A stretch of 51,864 bases of DNA. Source: Lentisphaeria bacterium (GTDB taxonomy: Bacteria > Verrucomicrobiota > Lentisphaeria > Victivallales > Victivallaceae). Below, in pieces: positions 32,817 to 42,647 of the stretch (position 1 is its first letter; each line of letters begins with the position of its first letter). The stretch spans positions 1 through 51,864 of the forward strand of contig JALEMG010000017.1 in the NCBI GenBank assembly GCA_022768375.1, in the 5' to 3' direction. The notes below the pieces were generated by a model, which ran no database searches, was not told the origin of the DNA, and saw only the letters and a program-made list of their open reading frames with translations. Both the position numbers and the translations under genes were made by a program.

Positions 32817-34784
32817 TTATTTGTCCTTTTTGGTCTCGTTGCTCAGTTCCGCGGGGTCGAGGTCCACCAGGTCCAGCCGTTCCCGGGTCTCGAAGTTCAA
32901 CTGGTAAACTTCGTCGGCCAGCGAGGAGGAGACGATGTACTTGCGGATGTTTTTGGCCTCGTTCTCCAGCAGTTCCATTTTGGCGTTGAGGCGGAACATC
33001 GCCGGCATCGCCCGGTAAGTTAGCATCTGCTTCCGGAACCGGGCGCTTTCGGCGGCGGCCACGGTGCGGTTCTTGTACGCGGCGCTCTCGGCGGCGGTGA
33101 CGATCTCCAGCGCGGCGGCTTTGGATTCCGGGATGATGGTGGCGGCGTAGGCCCGGGCTTTCAGGATTTCGGTCTCCTTCTCCTCCAGCGCGCCGATGAC
33201 GTTCTGGTAGGCGGGCGCGACCTTCTCCACCGGAGGATGGGCGTCCATGATGACGACGCGGACGATTTCCAGTCCGAGGCGGTTCTTATCGGCCAACTGC
33301 TGGATATTCTTCCGCAGGGCGGTTTCGGCCTTGCTGCGTCCGTGGGACATGAGTTCGTCCATGGACGCCCCGGAGAGGTATTCCACCACCGCCTGTTCCC
33401 CGATCCGGCTCAGCACCAGCACGGGGGAAACGTTGTCGTAGGCGTAGTCCATGATCCCGTCGCGGCGGATGCGGTATTCGATGGGAATGGCCATGCTGAC
33501 GAAGGAGATGCCGCTTCCGCCCCGGCTCCCCGGGTCGGGGACGGCGACGATGAAGGGCTCTTTGGCTCCGCCGTGACTGTTGGTCCACAGCACCACGCCG
33601 GAACCGGCCCGTTCCCGCGCGCCCTCGGCGGTCTCTCCGATGACGATCCGGTGGATCTCCGTGCAGTCGATCCGCCGCATATTGCCGAAAGGATAAGGCA
33701 GCGTCCAGTAGACCCCCGGCGCCAGCGGACCGGAATCGATCCGGCCGAATTTCTCCTTGATCCCCACCTGATTGGGGCCCACCTCGTGGATCGCGCTGAA
33801 TCCCCACAGCAGCGCCGCCCAGAGGATCAGCACGGGGAAGAACGACCGTTCAATGAAAGCGTAGATCCAGGTGCCCGAGACCTTGAAGCCGAACTGGTAG
33901 TCCAGCGCCGCGGCGATATTGCGCAGCACCCCGCCCGGTTCGGTGAAAAGCGACAGCAGTTGACTTTCAAAGACCGGCCGGTTCTCCCCGGCGGTGCGGG
34001 GACGGTAAAATTCGATGATGAAATTGACGACGAACTCCGCGCCCAGCACCGCGAAGATCCAGAAGAAAACCTCCCGGACCGCGAGGTCCACCCGGGGCAG
34101 ATTGCTGGCGGCGCAGAGTGCGGAGACGGAAGCGGCCAGCAGCGTGAAAAATCCCGCCAGCAGCCACGCTCCCACCGGGCGGAGCCAGCGGAACCCCGGC
34201 ATCCGGGACTGTCCGATGAAAAAGGCTCCGGAGAAAACCGCCAGCATCATCAGCACCGCGGCGATCAGCGCCGTCTGCACCGGCGAACCGGTCAGGGCCG
34301 CGCCCGCGCCGCCCCGCAGTCTCCACGCGGCGCGGACGTGCCAGAGCATGCCGCCGGTCAGCGCGGCGGCCAGCGCCGCCAGCACAAAAGGCGCGAAGCG
34401 GACGAAATTGGCGAATGTGCGCTCCGCGGTGAAGCGCACGTCCTCCTCCACGTTGAGGGCGCGGCTCTCCATCCGTTTGGCCAGCAGACGCTTCTCCTCC
34501 TCCTCCCGCCGGGATGCGCCGAACAGCACTCCGTACACCACCGCCGCCAGCGAGAAAAGCAGCGCCAGCGCGAAGGGGACCGCGGCCAGCGCCAGCACGT
34601 CGCCGCCACGGTTCGCGGCCAGCAGGGAAACGCAGAGCAGCAGCGCCGCCGCTCCGGCCCCGCCGATCCACGCCAGTTTCGTCAGCAGTCCGGCGCGGCC
34701 GTCCGCCCGTCTGAAATTGTCGTCATTCTCCAAAATACTCACCTGCAAATGGGTTGGGTCTCCGAATCCGGACATTTCATACAT
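32817..34784 (-). CDS. HflK-like SPFH protein with seven-span N-terminal membrane domain
   Basis: A 655-residue protein. The first 330 residues hold about seven hydrophobic spans, for example L-A-W-I-G-G-A-G-A-A-A-L-L-L, F-A-P-F-V-L-A-A-L-A-A-A-L and F-F-P-V-L-I-L-W-A-A-L-L-W-G-F. A HflK-type Band-7 domain follows (G-P-N-Q-V-G-I-K-E-K-F-G-R, A-P-G-V-Y-W-T-L-P-Y-P), then a long helical region with Ala/Glu-rich repeats. Canonical HflK is near 400 residues with a single span, so the extra membrane domain is notable. ATG 34784 has AAGG 5 nt upstream. A TTGAAA-N17-TATATG sequence overlaps the start and could be a promoter, but that would leave almost no leader. It leads the seven-gene SPFH/P-ATPase/ABC block. 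Confidence 0.85.
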   Translation of the reverse strand: MYEMSGFGDPTHLQVSILENDDNFRRADGRAGLLTKLAWIGGAGAAALLLCVSLLAANRGGDVLALAAVPFALALLFSLAAVVYGVLFGASRREEEEKRLLAKRMESRALNVEEDVRFTAERTFANFVRFAPFVLAALAAALTGGMLWHVRAAWRLRGGAGAALTGSPVQTALIAAVLMMLAVFSGAFFIGQSRMPGFRWLRPVGAWLLAGFFTLLAASVSALCAASNLPRVDLAVREVFFWIFAVLGAEFVVNFIIEFYRPRTAGENRPVFESQLLSLFTEPGGVLRNIAAALDYQFGFKVSGTWIYAFIERSFFPVLILWAALLWGFSAIHEVGPNQVGIKEKFGRIDSGPLAPGVYWTLPYPFGNMRRIDCTEIHRIVIGETAEGARERAGSGVVLWTNSHGGAKEPFIVAVPDPGSRGGSGISFVSMAIPIEYRIRRDGIMDYAYDNVSPVLVLSRIGEQAVVEYLSGASMDELMSHGRSKAETALRKNIQQLADKNRLGLEIVRVVIMDAHPPVEKVAPAYQNVIGALEEKETEILKARAYAATIIPESKAAALEIVTAAESAAYKNRTVAAAESARFRKQMLTYRAMPAMFRLNAKMELLENEAKNIRKYIVSSSLADEVYQLNFETRERLDLVDLDPAELSNETKKDK

Positions 34785-34832
34785 ATACACCTTTTTTTCC
34801 GGTTTTTCAAGTCCGGTTCCGGGAAATCCGGG

Positions 34833-35657
34833 TTATTTTGACGCTTCTTCGGCCGCATTCTCCGTCACGGCGTCGGCGGCGACAAGGATCGTCCCCGCCT
34901 CGGTGCGTCCGGTGATCCGTCCGGAAACGGTCACGATCCTGCCGTCCAGCGCGGCCAGTTTCTCCTTGTCCCCGGCCACGAATCCGATGCAGCAGCCTTT
35001 GGGACTGTCCAGCAGGGCGAACGCGGTATCGGGGGACTTGCTGTACTTCCACGCCGTCAGCACGCCTTTCAACTCCACCGCCTTGCCCGCGTCGGCGGCG
35101 GGGGCGGCCTCCGGTTTGACTTCCGGTTTGGTTTCCGGTGCGGCGGGTTTGGCTTCGGACTTGGCTTCCGGCCGGGTTTCCGGCGCGGCGGCGGTTTTGG
35201 GCAGACCCTGGGCGTCAAAGGCGGATTTGTCGTAATCGACGCAGAAGGCGGCGACGTATACGATCACCGTCTCCGGCGGCGCGATGCGGACCCAGCCGTT
35301 TCGACGCTCCTCCAGCAGTTTCACCTTGGCGCCTTTGGGCAGAAGCCCCAGCGTGGGCGCGGAATCGGACATGGCGGTACGCAGATTCAGTTCGCCGTTG
35401 AGGACGCCGCCGGGATTGACCCTGGCTTCGGAGATGTAAAGTTTCAGCGCGGCGGGCGCGGAGATCTCCAGCCAGTTGCCGACTTCGCGCCGGATGTCGA
35501 CCCCGGTCCCCTGCGGAATTTTGCCGGCCACCGGGGATTCCAGCCCCGCGCCGGTCCGCATGTTCAGCCAGTCCGCGTTGACTTTGCCGGGCACCCCGGC
35601 CATGACCCCGGAGACGGCGAAAACCGCCGTCAGCGCGAAAAATCCTGCTTTTTTCAT
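34833..35657 (-). CDS. secreted SH3-domain protein with C-terminal OB-like domain
   Basis: A 274-residue protein with a signal peptide (K-K-A-G-F-F-A-L-T-A-V-F-A-V-S-G-V-M-A-G). Two bacterial SH3-like domains follow (A-D-W-L-N-M-R-T-G-A-G near 30 and G-E-L-N-L-R-T-A near 88, with G-W-V-R-I). Next come a Pro/Lys/Glu-rich linker (about 160-195) and a domain of about 75 residues resembling an OB fold (L-D-G-R-I-V-T-V-S-G-R-I). Probably periplasmic, binding cell wall or another envelope component. AAAGGA stands 7 nt before ATG 35657. It lies 48 nt upstream of the SPFH block and may share its transcript. Confidence 0.85.
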   Translation of the reverse strand: MKKAGFFALTAVFAVSGVMAGVPGKVNADWLNMRTGAGLESPVAGKIPQGTGVDIRREVGNWLEISAPAALKLYISEARVNPGGVLNGELNLRTAMSDSAPTLGLLPKGAKVKLLEERRNGWVRIAPPETVIVYVAAFCVDYDKSAFDAQGLPKTAAAPETRPEAKSEAKPAAPETKPEVKPEAAPAADAGKAVELKGVLTAWKYSKSPDTAFALLDSPKGCCIGFVAGDKEKLAALDGRIVTVSGRITGRTEAGTILVAADAVTENAAEEASK

Positions 35658-35677
35658 GGCAACATCCTTTCCCGTTG

Positions 35678-35706
35678 TTGAAAAACACCCCTCAAGACGA
35701 TACTTT
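35678..35706 (+). promoter_or_regulatory. possible promoter of the recombinase-hrpB operon
   Basis: TTGAAA (35678-35683), a 17-nt spacer and TACTTT (35701-35706), 29 nt before ATG 35736. The -10 is weak. Confidence 0.4.
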
Positions 35707-35735
35707 AATATAGTATTCCCGAGGTGTATTGGCAA
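35707..35735 (-). promoter_or_regulatory. promoter of the SH3-protein gene
   Basis: On the minus strand TTGCCA (35730-35735), a 17-nt spacer and TATATT (35707-35712), leaving a leader of about 45 nt. It overlaps the divergent promoter and start region of the recombinase gene. Confidence 0.6.
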
Positions 35736-36707
35736 ATGGATAACGAAAAAAAAACCGGCAAATCGCTGGCCGGGTTCGTCCGTTACCTGCGGACGGAGAA
35801 AAACGCCTCCGAACACACGGTGGCGGCGTACTTCGCCAACATCGTGGAATTTGCCGTCCGGGTCCGCGAATCCGACGCGTCGTTCGACGACTGGGCGACG
35901 GTGGACCGGGAGCAGGCCCGGACTCTGGTGATGATGCTGCACGAGGCGGGCAATGCCAAACGTTCCATCCAGCGCAAACTGTCCGCGCTGCGCTCCTTTT
36001 TCCGCTATCTGCTCCGGACGGGCGGCGCCGCGGATAATCCGTTTGCGAATCTTCCGGCGATCAAGGCGGACAAACCCCTGCCCAAAGTCATGAGCATCGG
36101 CCAGATCGACCGCCTCATCGCCGCCGTGCCGCAATACTGGGAGAGCCGGGAAGCGGCCGGAGTGACCCGGAACGAGGGGAGCGCGGCCTTTTCCCGCGCC
36201 CGGGACGCCGCCATCATCGAAGCGATCTACTCCGGCGGACTGCGCATCAGCGAGGCTCTCGGCATGGATTACGGCGACGCCGATTTGTCCAGCGGAGTGG
36301 TCAAAGTGCGGGGCAAGGGTAAAAAGGAGCGGCTGGCCATGCTGGGCGCTCCGGCGCGCAAGGCGCTCCGGGAGTATCTGAAACTGCGCAGTACTTCCGG
36401 GGCTTCCCGGGACCGCGCCGCGCCGCTGTTTCTCAATCAGCAGGGGACCCGGCTCACGCCCCGGTCGTTCCAGCGCAATCTCAAGGCCTATCTGCTGCAG
36501 GCGGGACTGCCGCCGGATCTGACCCCCCACAAATTGCGCCACTCGTTCGCCACGCATCTGCTGGACGCGGGCGCGGATCTGCGCAGCGTGCAGGAGATGC
36601 TGGGGCACGAGAACCTCAGCACCACTCAGATCTACACCCATGTCAGCGCGGAACGGCTGAAAAAGATCTACCTGCGGACCCATCCTCTTGCGGCGGGGAA
36701 GAAATGA
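35736..36707 (+). CDS. tyrosine recombinase (XerC/XerD type)
   Basis: A 323-residue site-specific recombinase. The N-terminal SAM-like DNA-binding domain starts L-A-G-F-V-R-Y-L-R-T-E-K-N-A-S-E-H-T. The catalytic domain carries the Arg in G-G-L-R-I-S-E-A-L, the Lys in V-R-G-K-G-K-K-E-R, H-K-L-R-H-S-F-A-T-H-L, the His in G-H-E-N-L-S-T-T-Q-I and the nucleophilic Tyr in I-Y-T-H-V. All six key residues are present. Size and lack of a phage or integron context favour chromosome-dimer resolution. Whether XerC or XerD cannot be decided. A GTG at 35724 is an alternative start. It overlaps hrpB by 4 nt. Confidence 0.9.
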   Translation: MDNEKKTGKSLAGFVRYLRTEKNASEHTVAAYFANIVEFAVRVRESDASFDDWATVDREQARTLVMMLHEAGNAKRSIQRKLSALRSFFRYLLRTGGAADNPFANLPAIKADKPLPKVMSIGQIDRLIAAVPQYWESREAAGVTRNEGSAAFSRARDAAIIEAIYSGGLRISEALGMDYGDADLSSGVVKVRGKGKKERLAMLGAPARKALREYLKLRSTSGASRDRAAPLFLNQQGTRLTPRSFQRNLKAYLLQAGLPPDLTPHKLRHSFATHLLDAGADLRSVQEMLGHENLSTTQIYTHVSAERLKKIYLRTHPLAAGKK

Positions 36708-39157
36708 TCCCCCGCCTCCCCGTATCGGAAGTCCTGCCGGACCTCGCCGCCGCGCTGCGCGCCGCGGGGAGCGCCGTCGTGCAGGCGGAACCCGGCGCGG
36801 GCAAGACCATGCTGGTGCCGGAATCCGTCAGTTGCCTCGCGCCTCCGGGCCGGACCATTCTCGTGGAACCCCGCCGGATCGCGGCCCGGGCCGCCGCCGG
36901 CGGCATCTGCGCGGTCCACGGACTGCGCCTGGGGCGGGAGTGCGGTTTCGCGGTGCGGGGCGAACAGGCGCTGAGCCGGGAGACCCGGATATTGGCGGTG
37001 ACGCCGGGGGTGCTGCTGCGCATGCTTCAGGAAGACATGGAGTTGTCCGGGGTCTCCGCGTTGATTTTCGACGAGTTTCACGAGCGGTCGCTGGAGGCGG
37101 ACCTCGCATTCACGCTGGCGCTGGAGGTGCGTTCCGCCCTGCGGGAAGACCTGCTGCTCACGGTGATGTCCGCGACGCTGGACGCGGCGCGGGTGGGGGC
37201 GTTCCTCGCCGCGCCGGTGATCCGGGCGCCCGGGCGGAGTTTCCCGGTGGAGATCCTGCGCCGTCCCGGTTCGCCGGATGTCCGGGAATCCCCCCGGGAG
37301 TGTGCCCGGGCGGTGCTGGAGGAGTTTTCGGCGGGGGAGGGCGACATACTGGTCTTTCTGCCCGGGGCGGAGGAGATCGAACGCTGTTTCCGAATGCTGT
37401 CTCCGGCGCTTCCCCCGGGAGCGCTTCCGCTCCGGCTCCACGGCGCGCTGCCCTTTGCCGAACAGCGCCGGGCGCTGGCTCCCGCCCCGCCGGGGATGCG
37501 GAAGGTCATCCTCAGCACCAACGTGGCCGAAAGCAGCATCACCATCGAGGGCGTGCGGACCGTCATCGACTCCGGCTGGGAAAAGGTTCCCGTCTACCGC
37601 CCCGGCGCGGGGATGACCTTTCTCGAACCCCGCCGGATCACGCAGGATTCGGCGGTCCAGCGCGCCGGGCGCGCCGGGCGCACCGCCCCCGGCCGGGCGA
37701 TCCGCTGTTACGACGCCTCGGTCGAAGCGGCGATGCGCGAGCACGCGGCCCCGGAGATCCTTCATGCCGAATTGTTCCGTCCGGCGTTGACGCTGGCCGT
37801 CTGGGGCGGCGGCGCGGAACACCTCCGCTGGCTCGATCCGCCCCCGGAAGCGGCACTGCGGACGGCTCAGGCGGGACTGCGGGAACTCGGACTGCTGGAC
37901 GAAGACCTGCGGCCCACTTCCGTCGGGCGTCGGGCCGCCGCCGTGCCGGTCCATCCCCGGCTGGCGGCCATGCTGATCCGCGCGCCGCAAAATCTCCGCC
38001 GCACCGCGGCGGCACTGGCGGCGCTGCTGGAGGAACGCTCCGAACTTCCGGATGCCGGGGCGGACCTGCGGGAACGGCTGGAGGTCTGGCGGAAACACCC
38101 GGAGCGGTTCGCTTCGGCGCGCCGGGTATTCGCCCGGCTGACGGGAGATTTCCCCGGTCCGGCGGAGATCGTGCCCGAGGCGGCGGGACCACTGCTGGCG
38201 GCGGCTTTCCCGGAGTGGCTGGGCGGGGCGCGGGTCCGGCACGGGCGGGAATTTCAACTTGCCGGCGGCCGGGCCGCGCTTCTGCGGGAGGGCGATCCCC
38301 TGCTGGGCGCGGAATTTCTGGCCGTCGCCCGTCTGGATGCCTCGGGCGGCCGGGACGCGGTGATCCAACTGGCCGCGCCGCTGTCGGCGGCGGAGATCGA
38401 AGCGCTGTTCCCGGACCGGATCGTGACGGAGACCGTCACCGCCTTCGACCCGGAGACGGAACGCTTCACCGCCCGGGAGGAACGGCGATTCCGCGCGCTC
38501 GTGCTCGCCTCCCGGAACTGCCCCGTACCGGAAGCCGGGATCGTCCCCGCGCTGATCCGGGAAGCGCTGCGCCGCCGCATCCCGCTGCCGCCGCCGGAAG
38601 CGAAAGGCGCCCGCCGTCTGGTGGAACGGGTGCATTTCGGCCGGGTTCACGGCATGGGTGCGTTGCCGGACTGGTCGCCGGAGGCGCTGGCGGCCGGACT
38701 GCCGGAGGCGGCAAGCGGATTCCTCTCCGGCGTCCGCACGTTTGCCGCGCTTAAAAAAGCGCCGTGGCTGGAGATTTTCCGCTCCATGCTCGATTACGCG
38801 GCGCTCCGCGAACTGGACCGGCTGTGCCCGGAGGAGTTCACCGCTCCCACCGGGATGAAGTTCCCAATCGACTACTCCGGCGACGTGCCCGCGCTGGCCA
38901 TTCCCGTTCAGCAGTTGTACGGCGTCAAAGTCCACCCGGAGGCGGGGGCGTCCGGCGTGCCGCTGAAACTGGAACTGCTCTCCCCCGCCCGCCGTCCGGT
39001 CCAGATCACGTCCGATCTGCCCGGATTCTGGAAGGGAAGTTGGCGGATGGTCGTGAAGGAGATGCGCGCCCGCTACCCCCGGCACGAGTGGGCGGACGAC
39101 CCGGCGGCCGCCGCCCCCATGCGCCGGTCGGTCAAGAGCGCCAAAGCGCCCCGGTGA
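36704..39157 (+). CDS. hrpB: ATP-dependent RNA helicase HrpB
   Basis: An 817-residue DEAH-type helicase. Walker A is A-E-P-G-A-G-K-T-M-L-V-P, motif II is I-F-D-E-F-H-E-R-S-L-E-A-D, motif III is V-M-S-A-T-L-D, motif V is S-T-N-V-A-E-S-S-I-T-I-E and motif VI is Q-R-A-G-R-A-G-R-T-A-P-G. The HrpB C-terminal domain (P-I-D-Y-S-G-D-V-P-A-L-A, P-V-Q-I-T-S-D-L-P-G-F-W-K-G-S-W) is complete. It starts in the ATGA overlap with the recombinase gene and its last 26 nt overlap the convergent nadE. Cellular role uncertain, as in other bacteria. Confidence 0.95.
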   Translation: MIPRLPVSEVLPDLAAALRAAGSAVVQAEPGAGKTMLVPESVSCLAPPGRTILVEPRRIAARAAAGGICAVHGLRLGRECGFAVRGEQALSRETRILAVTPGVLLRMLQEDMELSGVSALIFDEFHERSLEADLAFTLALEVRSALREDLLLTVMSATLDAARVGAFLAAPVIRAPGRSFPVEILRRPGSPDVRESPRECARAVLEEFSAGEGDILVFLPGAEEIERCFRMLSPALPPGALPLRLHGALPFAEQRRALAPAPPGMRKVILSTNVAESSITIEGVRTVIDSGWEKVPVYRPGAGMTFLEPRRITQDSAVQRAGRAGRTAPGRAIRCYDASVEAAMREHAAPEILHAELFRPALTLAVWGGGAEHLRWLDPPPEAALRTAQAGLRELGLLDEDLRPTSVGRRAAAVPVHPRLAAMLIRAPQNLRRTAAALAALLEERSELPDAGADLRERLEVWRKHPERFASARRVFARLTGDFPGPAEIVPEAAGPLLAAAFPEWLGGARVRHGREFQLAGGRAALLREGDPLLGAEFLAVARLDASGGRDAVIQLAAPLSAAEIEALFPDRIVTETVTAFDPETERFTAREERRFRALVLASRNCPVPEAGIVPALIREALRRRIPLPPPEAKGARRLVERVHFGRVHGMGALPDWSPEALAAGLPEAASGFLSGVRTFAALKKAPWLEIFRSMLDYAALRELDRLCPEEFTAPTGMKFPIDYSGDVPALAIPVQQLYGVKVHPEAGASGVPLKLELLSPARRPVQITSDLPGFWKGSWRMVVKEMRARYPRHEWADDPAAAAPMRRSVKSAKAPR

Positions 39158-40919
39158 GGTCCGCTCCCATGCGCCACGCGCTCCGGGCGGAGAGGGAGAA
39201 CGGCCCGGCCTGAACGCCGTCCGGCGCGGCGGTCCGCTTGAACTGCTGGGTGAAGAAACGGCGGAAGAAAAGTTCCCGCACCCGGACGATCTCCTCCTCC
39301 GGATACTTTCCCTTGAACGCATGCCGCGCCAGCGCCGCCAGTTTCTCCGGGTCGGAAACCCCGGAGAGCAGGTGGAACAGAAAGTAGTCGTGCAGTTCGT
39401 AGGCGCCGAGGATCTGTTCGGTCTTCTGTCCGACGTTCCCGTCGGCGTCCGGCGGCAGCAGTTCCGGGCTGACCGGCGTGGCGATGATGTCGTTCAGGAT
39501 GGCCGCGGCCCCGGAGGGCAGGTCCGCCGCCGCGCATTCCAGCAGCGGCGCGATGGAACTTTTGGGGATGGCGGCGTTGACGTTGTACATCGCCATGTGG
39601 TCGCCGTTGTAGGTGCACCAGCCCAGCGCGATCTCCGACAGGTCGCCGGTGCCGACGACGATCCCGCCGGTCTGGTTGGCCACGTCCATCAGGATCTGGG
39701 TCCGTTCCCGGGCCTGCGCGTTCTCGTAGGTGCTGTCCCGGTGCGCCGGATCGTGTCCGATGTCGGAGAAGTGACGCAGACAGGCCTCGGAAATGGGGAT
39801 CTCACGAATGGTCGCGCCGAGAATTTCCGCCAGTTGCAGCGCGTTGCTTTTGGTGCGGCCCGTGGTGCCGAATCCCGGCATGGTGACGGCGACGATCCTT
39901 GCCGCCGGAAGATGAAGGTGCCGGCAGCACCCCGCCGCCGCGATCAGCGCCAGCGTGGAGTCCAGACCGCCGGAGATGCCGAGGACCAGCGTTTTGGCCC
40001 CACAGCGGACGAACCGCGCCGCCAGCGCCCGGGCCTGGATATCCAGCGTCTCCCGGCAGAACTCCCGCCGCGCCGCCGGGTCTTCCGGCAGAAACGGGCA
40101 GGCGGAATTGACGAAAAACCGCAGGTCCGGGGCTTCCGGCACCGCCGCGACGGTCACTTCCGCTCCGGCGGCGGCGGGCCGTTTCCGCCGCGCCGCCGCT
40201 GCCCGTTCCGCATCGAAATCGAAAAATCTCACCCCCGGCGCGTCGTCCGCCGTGCCGCCGGAAACCGTTTGACCATTCACCGCGAAGATCGGTTCGCCGC
40301 CGTAGAACACGTCGGTGCCGGATTCCCCCGGTCCGGCGAAAACCCCTGCCGCCGCGCCGCCGAAACCGGAGAGCGCCCGGAAACGCTCCCCGTGCCGCCG
40401 CGCCGCGTCCGGCAGCAGCGGCTCCGCACCGGAGAAAAGGCGGAGTTCCGCCCGGTTGTCCGTCGGAAAGTCGCCGGAAAATTCCAGCGAGACCGCCACG
40501 CCGCAGTCGAAAACCGTCCCTCCCGGGTACAGGTCCCCGTCGGGCGGGAGCGGTCCGGCGCAAAACGGCGGTTCGGGCGTCCGGCGCACCGCGTATCCGG
40601 CGACGGCGCCGTTCTGCGCCCACGCCATGACGTTCAGCAGCGCACCGCGCCGCAGGAGCGGCATGCCGAAAATCAGCGGGACCGCGCCCGCTTCCGCCGC
40701 CAGTTCCGCCGCCGCGCGCGCCGCGTGCTTCAGCAGAAAGGACTGTCCGAAAAGTTCGCCGCAACTGACTCCGGTGACCGCCAGTTCGGGAAGCAGCACC
40801 AGCGACGCGCCCGCCGCGACTGCCGCGCGGTAGGCGTCCAGAATCCTGTCCCTGTTGAAATCCACCTCCGCCGGCCGGAGTTCCGGGGCGGCGAGCGCAA
40901 TCCGGTATATGCCGAACAT
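39132..40919 (-). CDS. nadE: NAD+ synthetase with N-terminal amidase domain (glutaminase site degenerate)
   Basis: A 595-residue enzyme making NAD from deamido-NAD. The C-terminal synthetase has the P-loop L-G-I-S-G-G-L-D-S-T, V-G-T-G-D-L-S-E-I-A-L-G-W and the Q-F-K-R-T-A end typical of glutamine-dependent NadE, so this half should be active. The N-terminal nitrilase-fold domain keeps Glu45 (L-L-P-E-L-A-V-T-G). Against the M. tuberculosis type enzyme the catalytic Lys is replaced (A-V-R-R-T-P-E-P, residues 110-117) and the nucleophilic Cys of E-I-C-E-D is Ser148 (L-E-F-S-G-D). Glutamine hydrolysis is therefore unlikely, and free ammonia may be used instead. A strong promoter (40952-40980) and GGAGGAG precede it. 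Confidence 0.92.
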   Translation of the reverse strand: MFGIYRIALAAPELRPAEVDFNRDRILDAYRAAVAAGASLVLLPELAVTGVSCGELFGQSFLLKHAARAAAELAAEAGAVPLIFGMPLLRRGALLNVMAWAQNGAVAGYAVRRTPEPPFCAGPLPPDGDLYPGGTVFDCGVAVSLEFSGDFPTDNRAELRLFSGAEPLLPDAARRHGERFRALSGFGGAAAGVFAGPGESGTDVFYGGEPIFAVNGQTVSGGTADDAPGVRFFDFDAERAAAARRKRPAAAGAEVTVAAVPEAPDLRFFVNSACPFLPEDPAARREFCRETLDIQARALAARFVRCGAKTLVLGISGGLDSTLALIAAAGCCRHLHLPAARIVAVTMPGFGTTGRTKSNALQLAEILGATIREIPISEACLRHFSDIGHDPAHRDSTYENAQARERTQILMDVANQTGGIVVGTGDLSEIALGWCTYNGDHMAMYNVNAAIPKSSIAPLLECAAADLPSGAAAILNDIIATPVSPELLPPDADGNVGQKTEQILGAYELHDYFLFHLLSGVSDPEKLAALARHAFKGKYPEEEIVRVRELFFRRFFTQQFKRTAAPDGVQAGPFSLSARSAWRMGADLTGALWRS

Positions 40920-40951
40920 CGTGACTCCTCCTTTTTTCGGTTCACGGTCAT

Positions 40952-40980
40952 AATATACCTTTTTCCCGGGGGCGTGTCAA
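40952..40980 (-). promoter_or_regulatory. promoter of nadE
   Basis: On the minus strand TTGACA (40975-40980), a 17-nt spacer and TATATT (40952-40957), about 32 nt before the start codon. Confidence 0.8.
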
Positions 40981-41030
40981 CGTCCGCCGCCGGATTCTCC
41001 GATAAAAAACGGATTTTCTCCGCGAACCGC

Positions 41031-41059
41031 TGGAAAAAATCACATTGGCGGAGTATATT
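41031..41059 (+). promoter_or_regulatory. promoter of the tyrosine autokinase gene
   Basis: TGGAAA (41031-41036), a 17-nt spacer and TATATT (41054-41059). Transcription would start near 41066, which argues for translation from ATG 41106 rather than ATG 41070. Confidence 0.55.
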
Positions 41060-41105
41060 ACTCCACGTAATGGTTCATCAAACGATCACAGGAGCAGGGT
41101 TTCGC

Positions 41106-42638
<1,533 letters not shown>

Positions 42639-42647
42639 GTCCCGCAC

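Noticed and set aside
34785..34813. TTGAAA-N17-TATATG as a promoter for the SPFH block
   Set aside because: The -10 overlaps the start codon, which would leave almost no leader. Read-through from the SH3 gene is as likely.
35658..36683. Upstream extension of the SH3-protein frame across the recombinase gene
   Set aside because: A clear signal peptide, ribosome site and promoter place the start at 35657.
39132..39157. 26-nt overlap of the hrpB and nadE 3' ends as an error or frameshift
   Set aside because: Both proteins end at their expected C-terminal motifs, so the convergent overlap looks genuine.
39321..41105. Upstream extension of the tyrosine autokinase frame across nadE
   Set aside because: The extension is antisense to nadE. 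The promoter at 41031-41059 and the ribosome site place the start at 41106.
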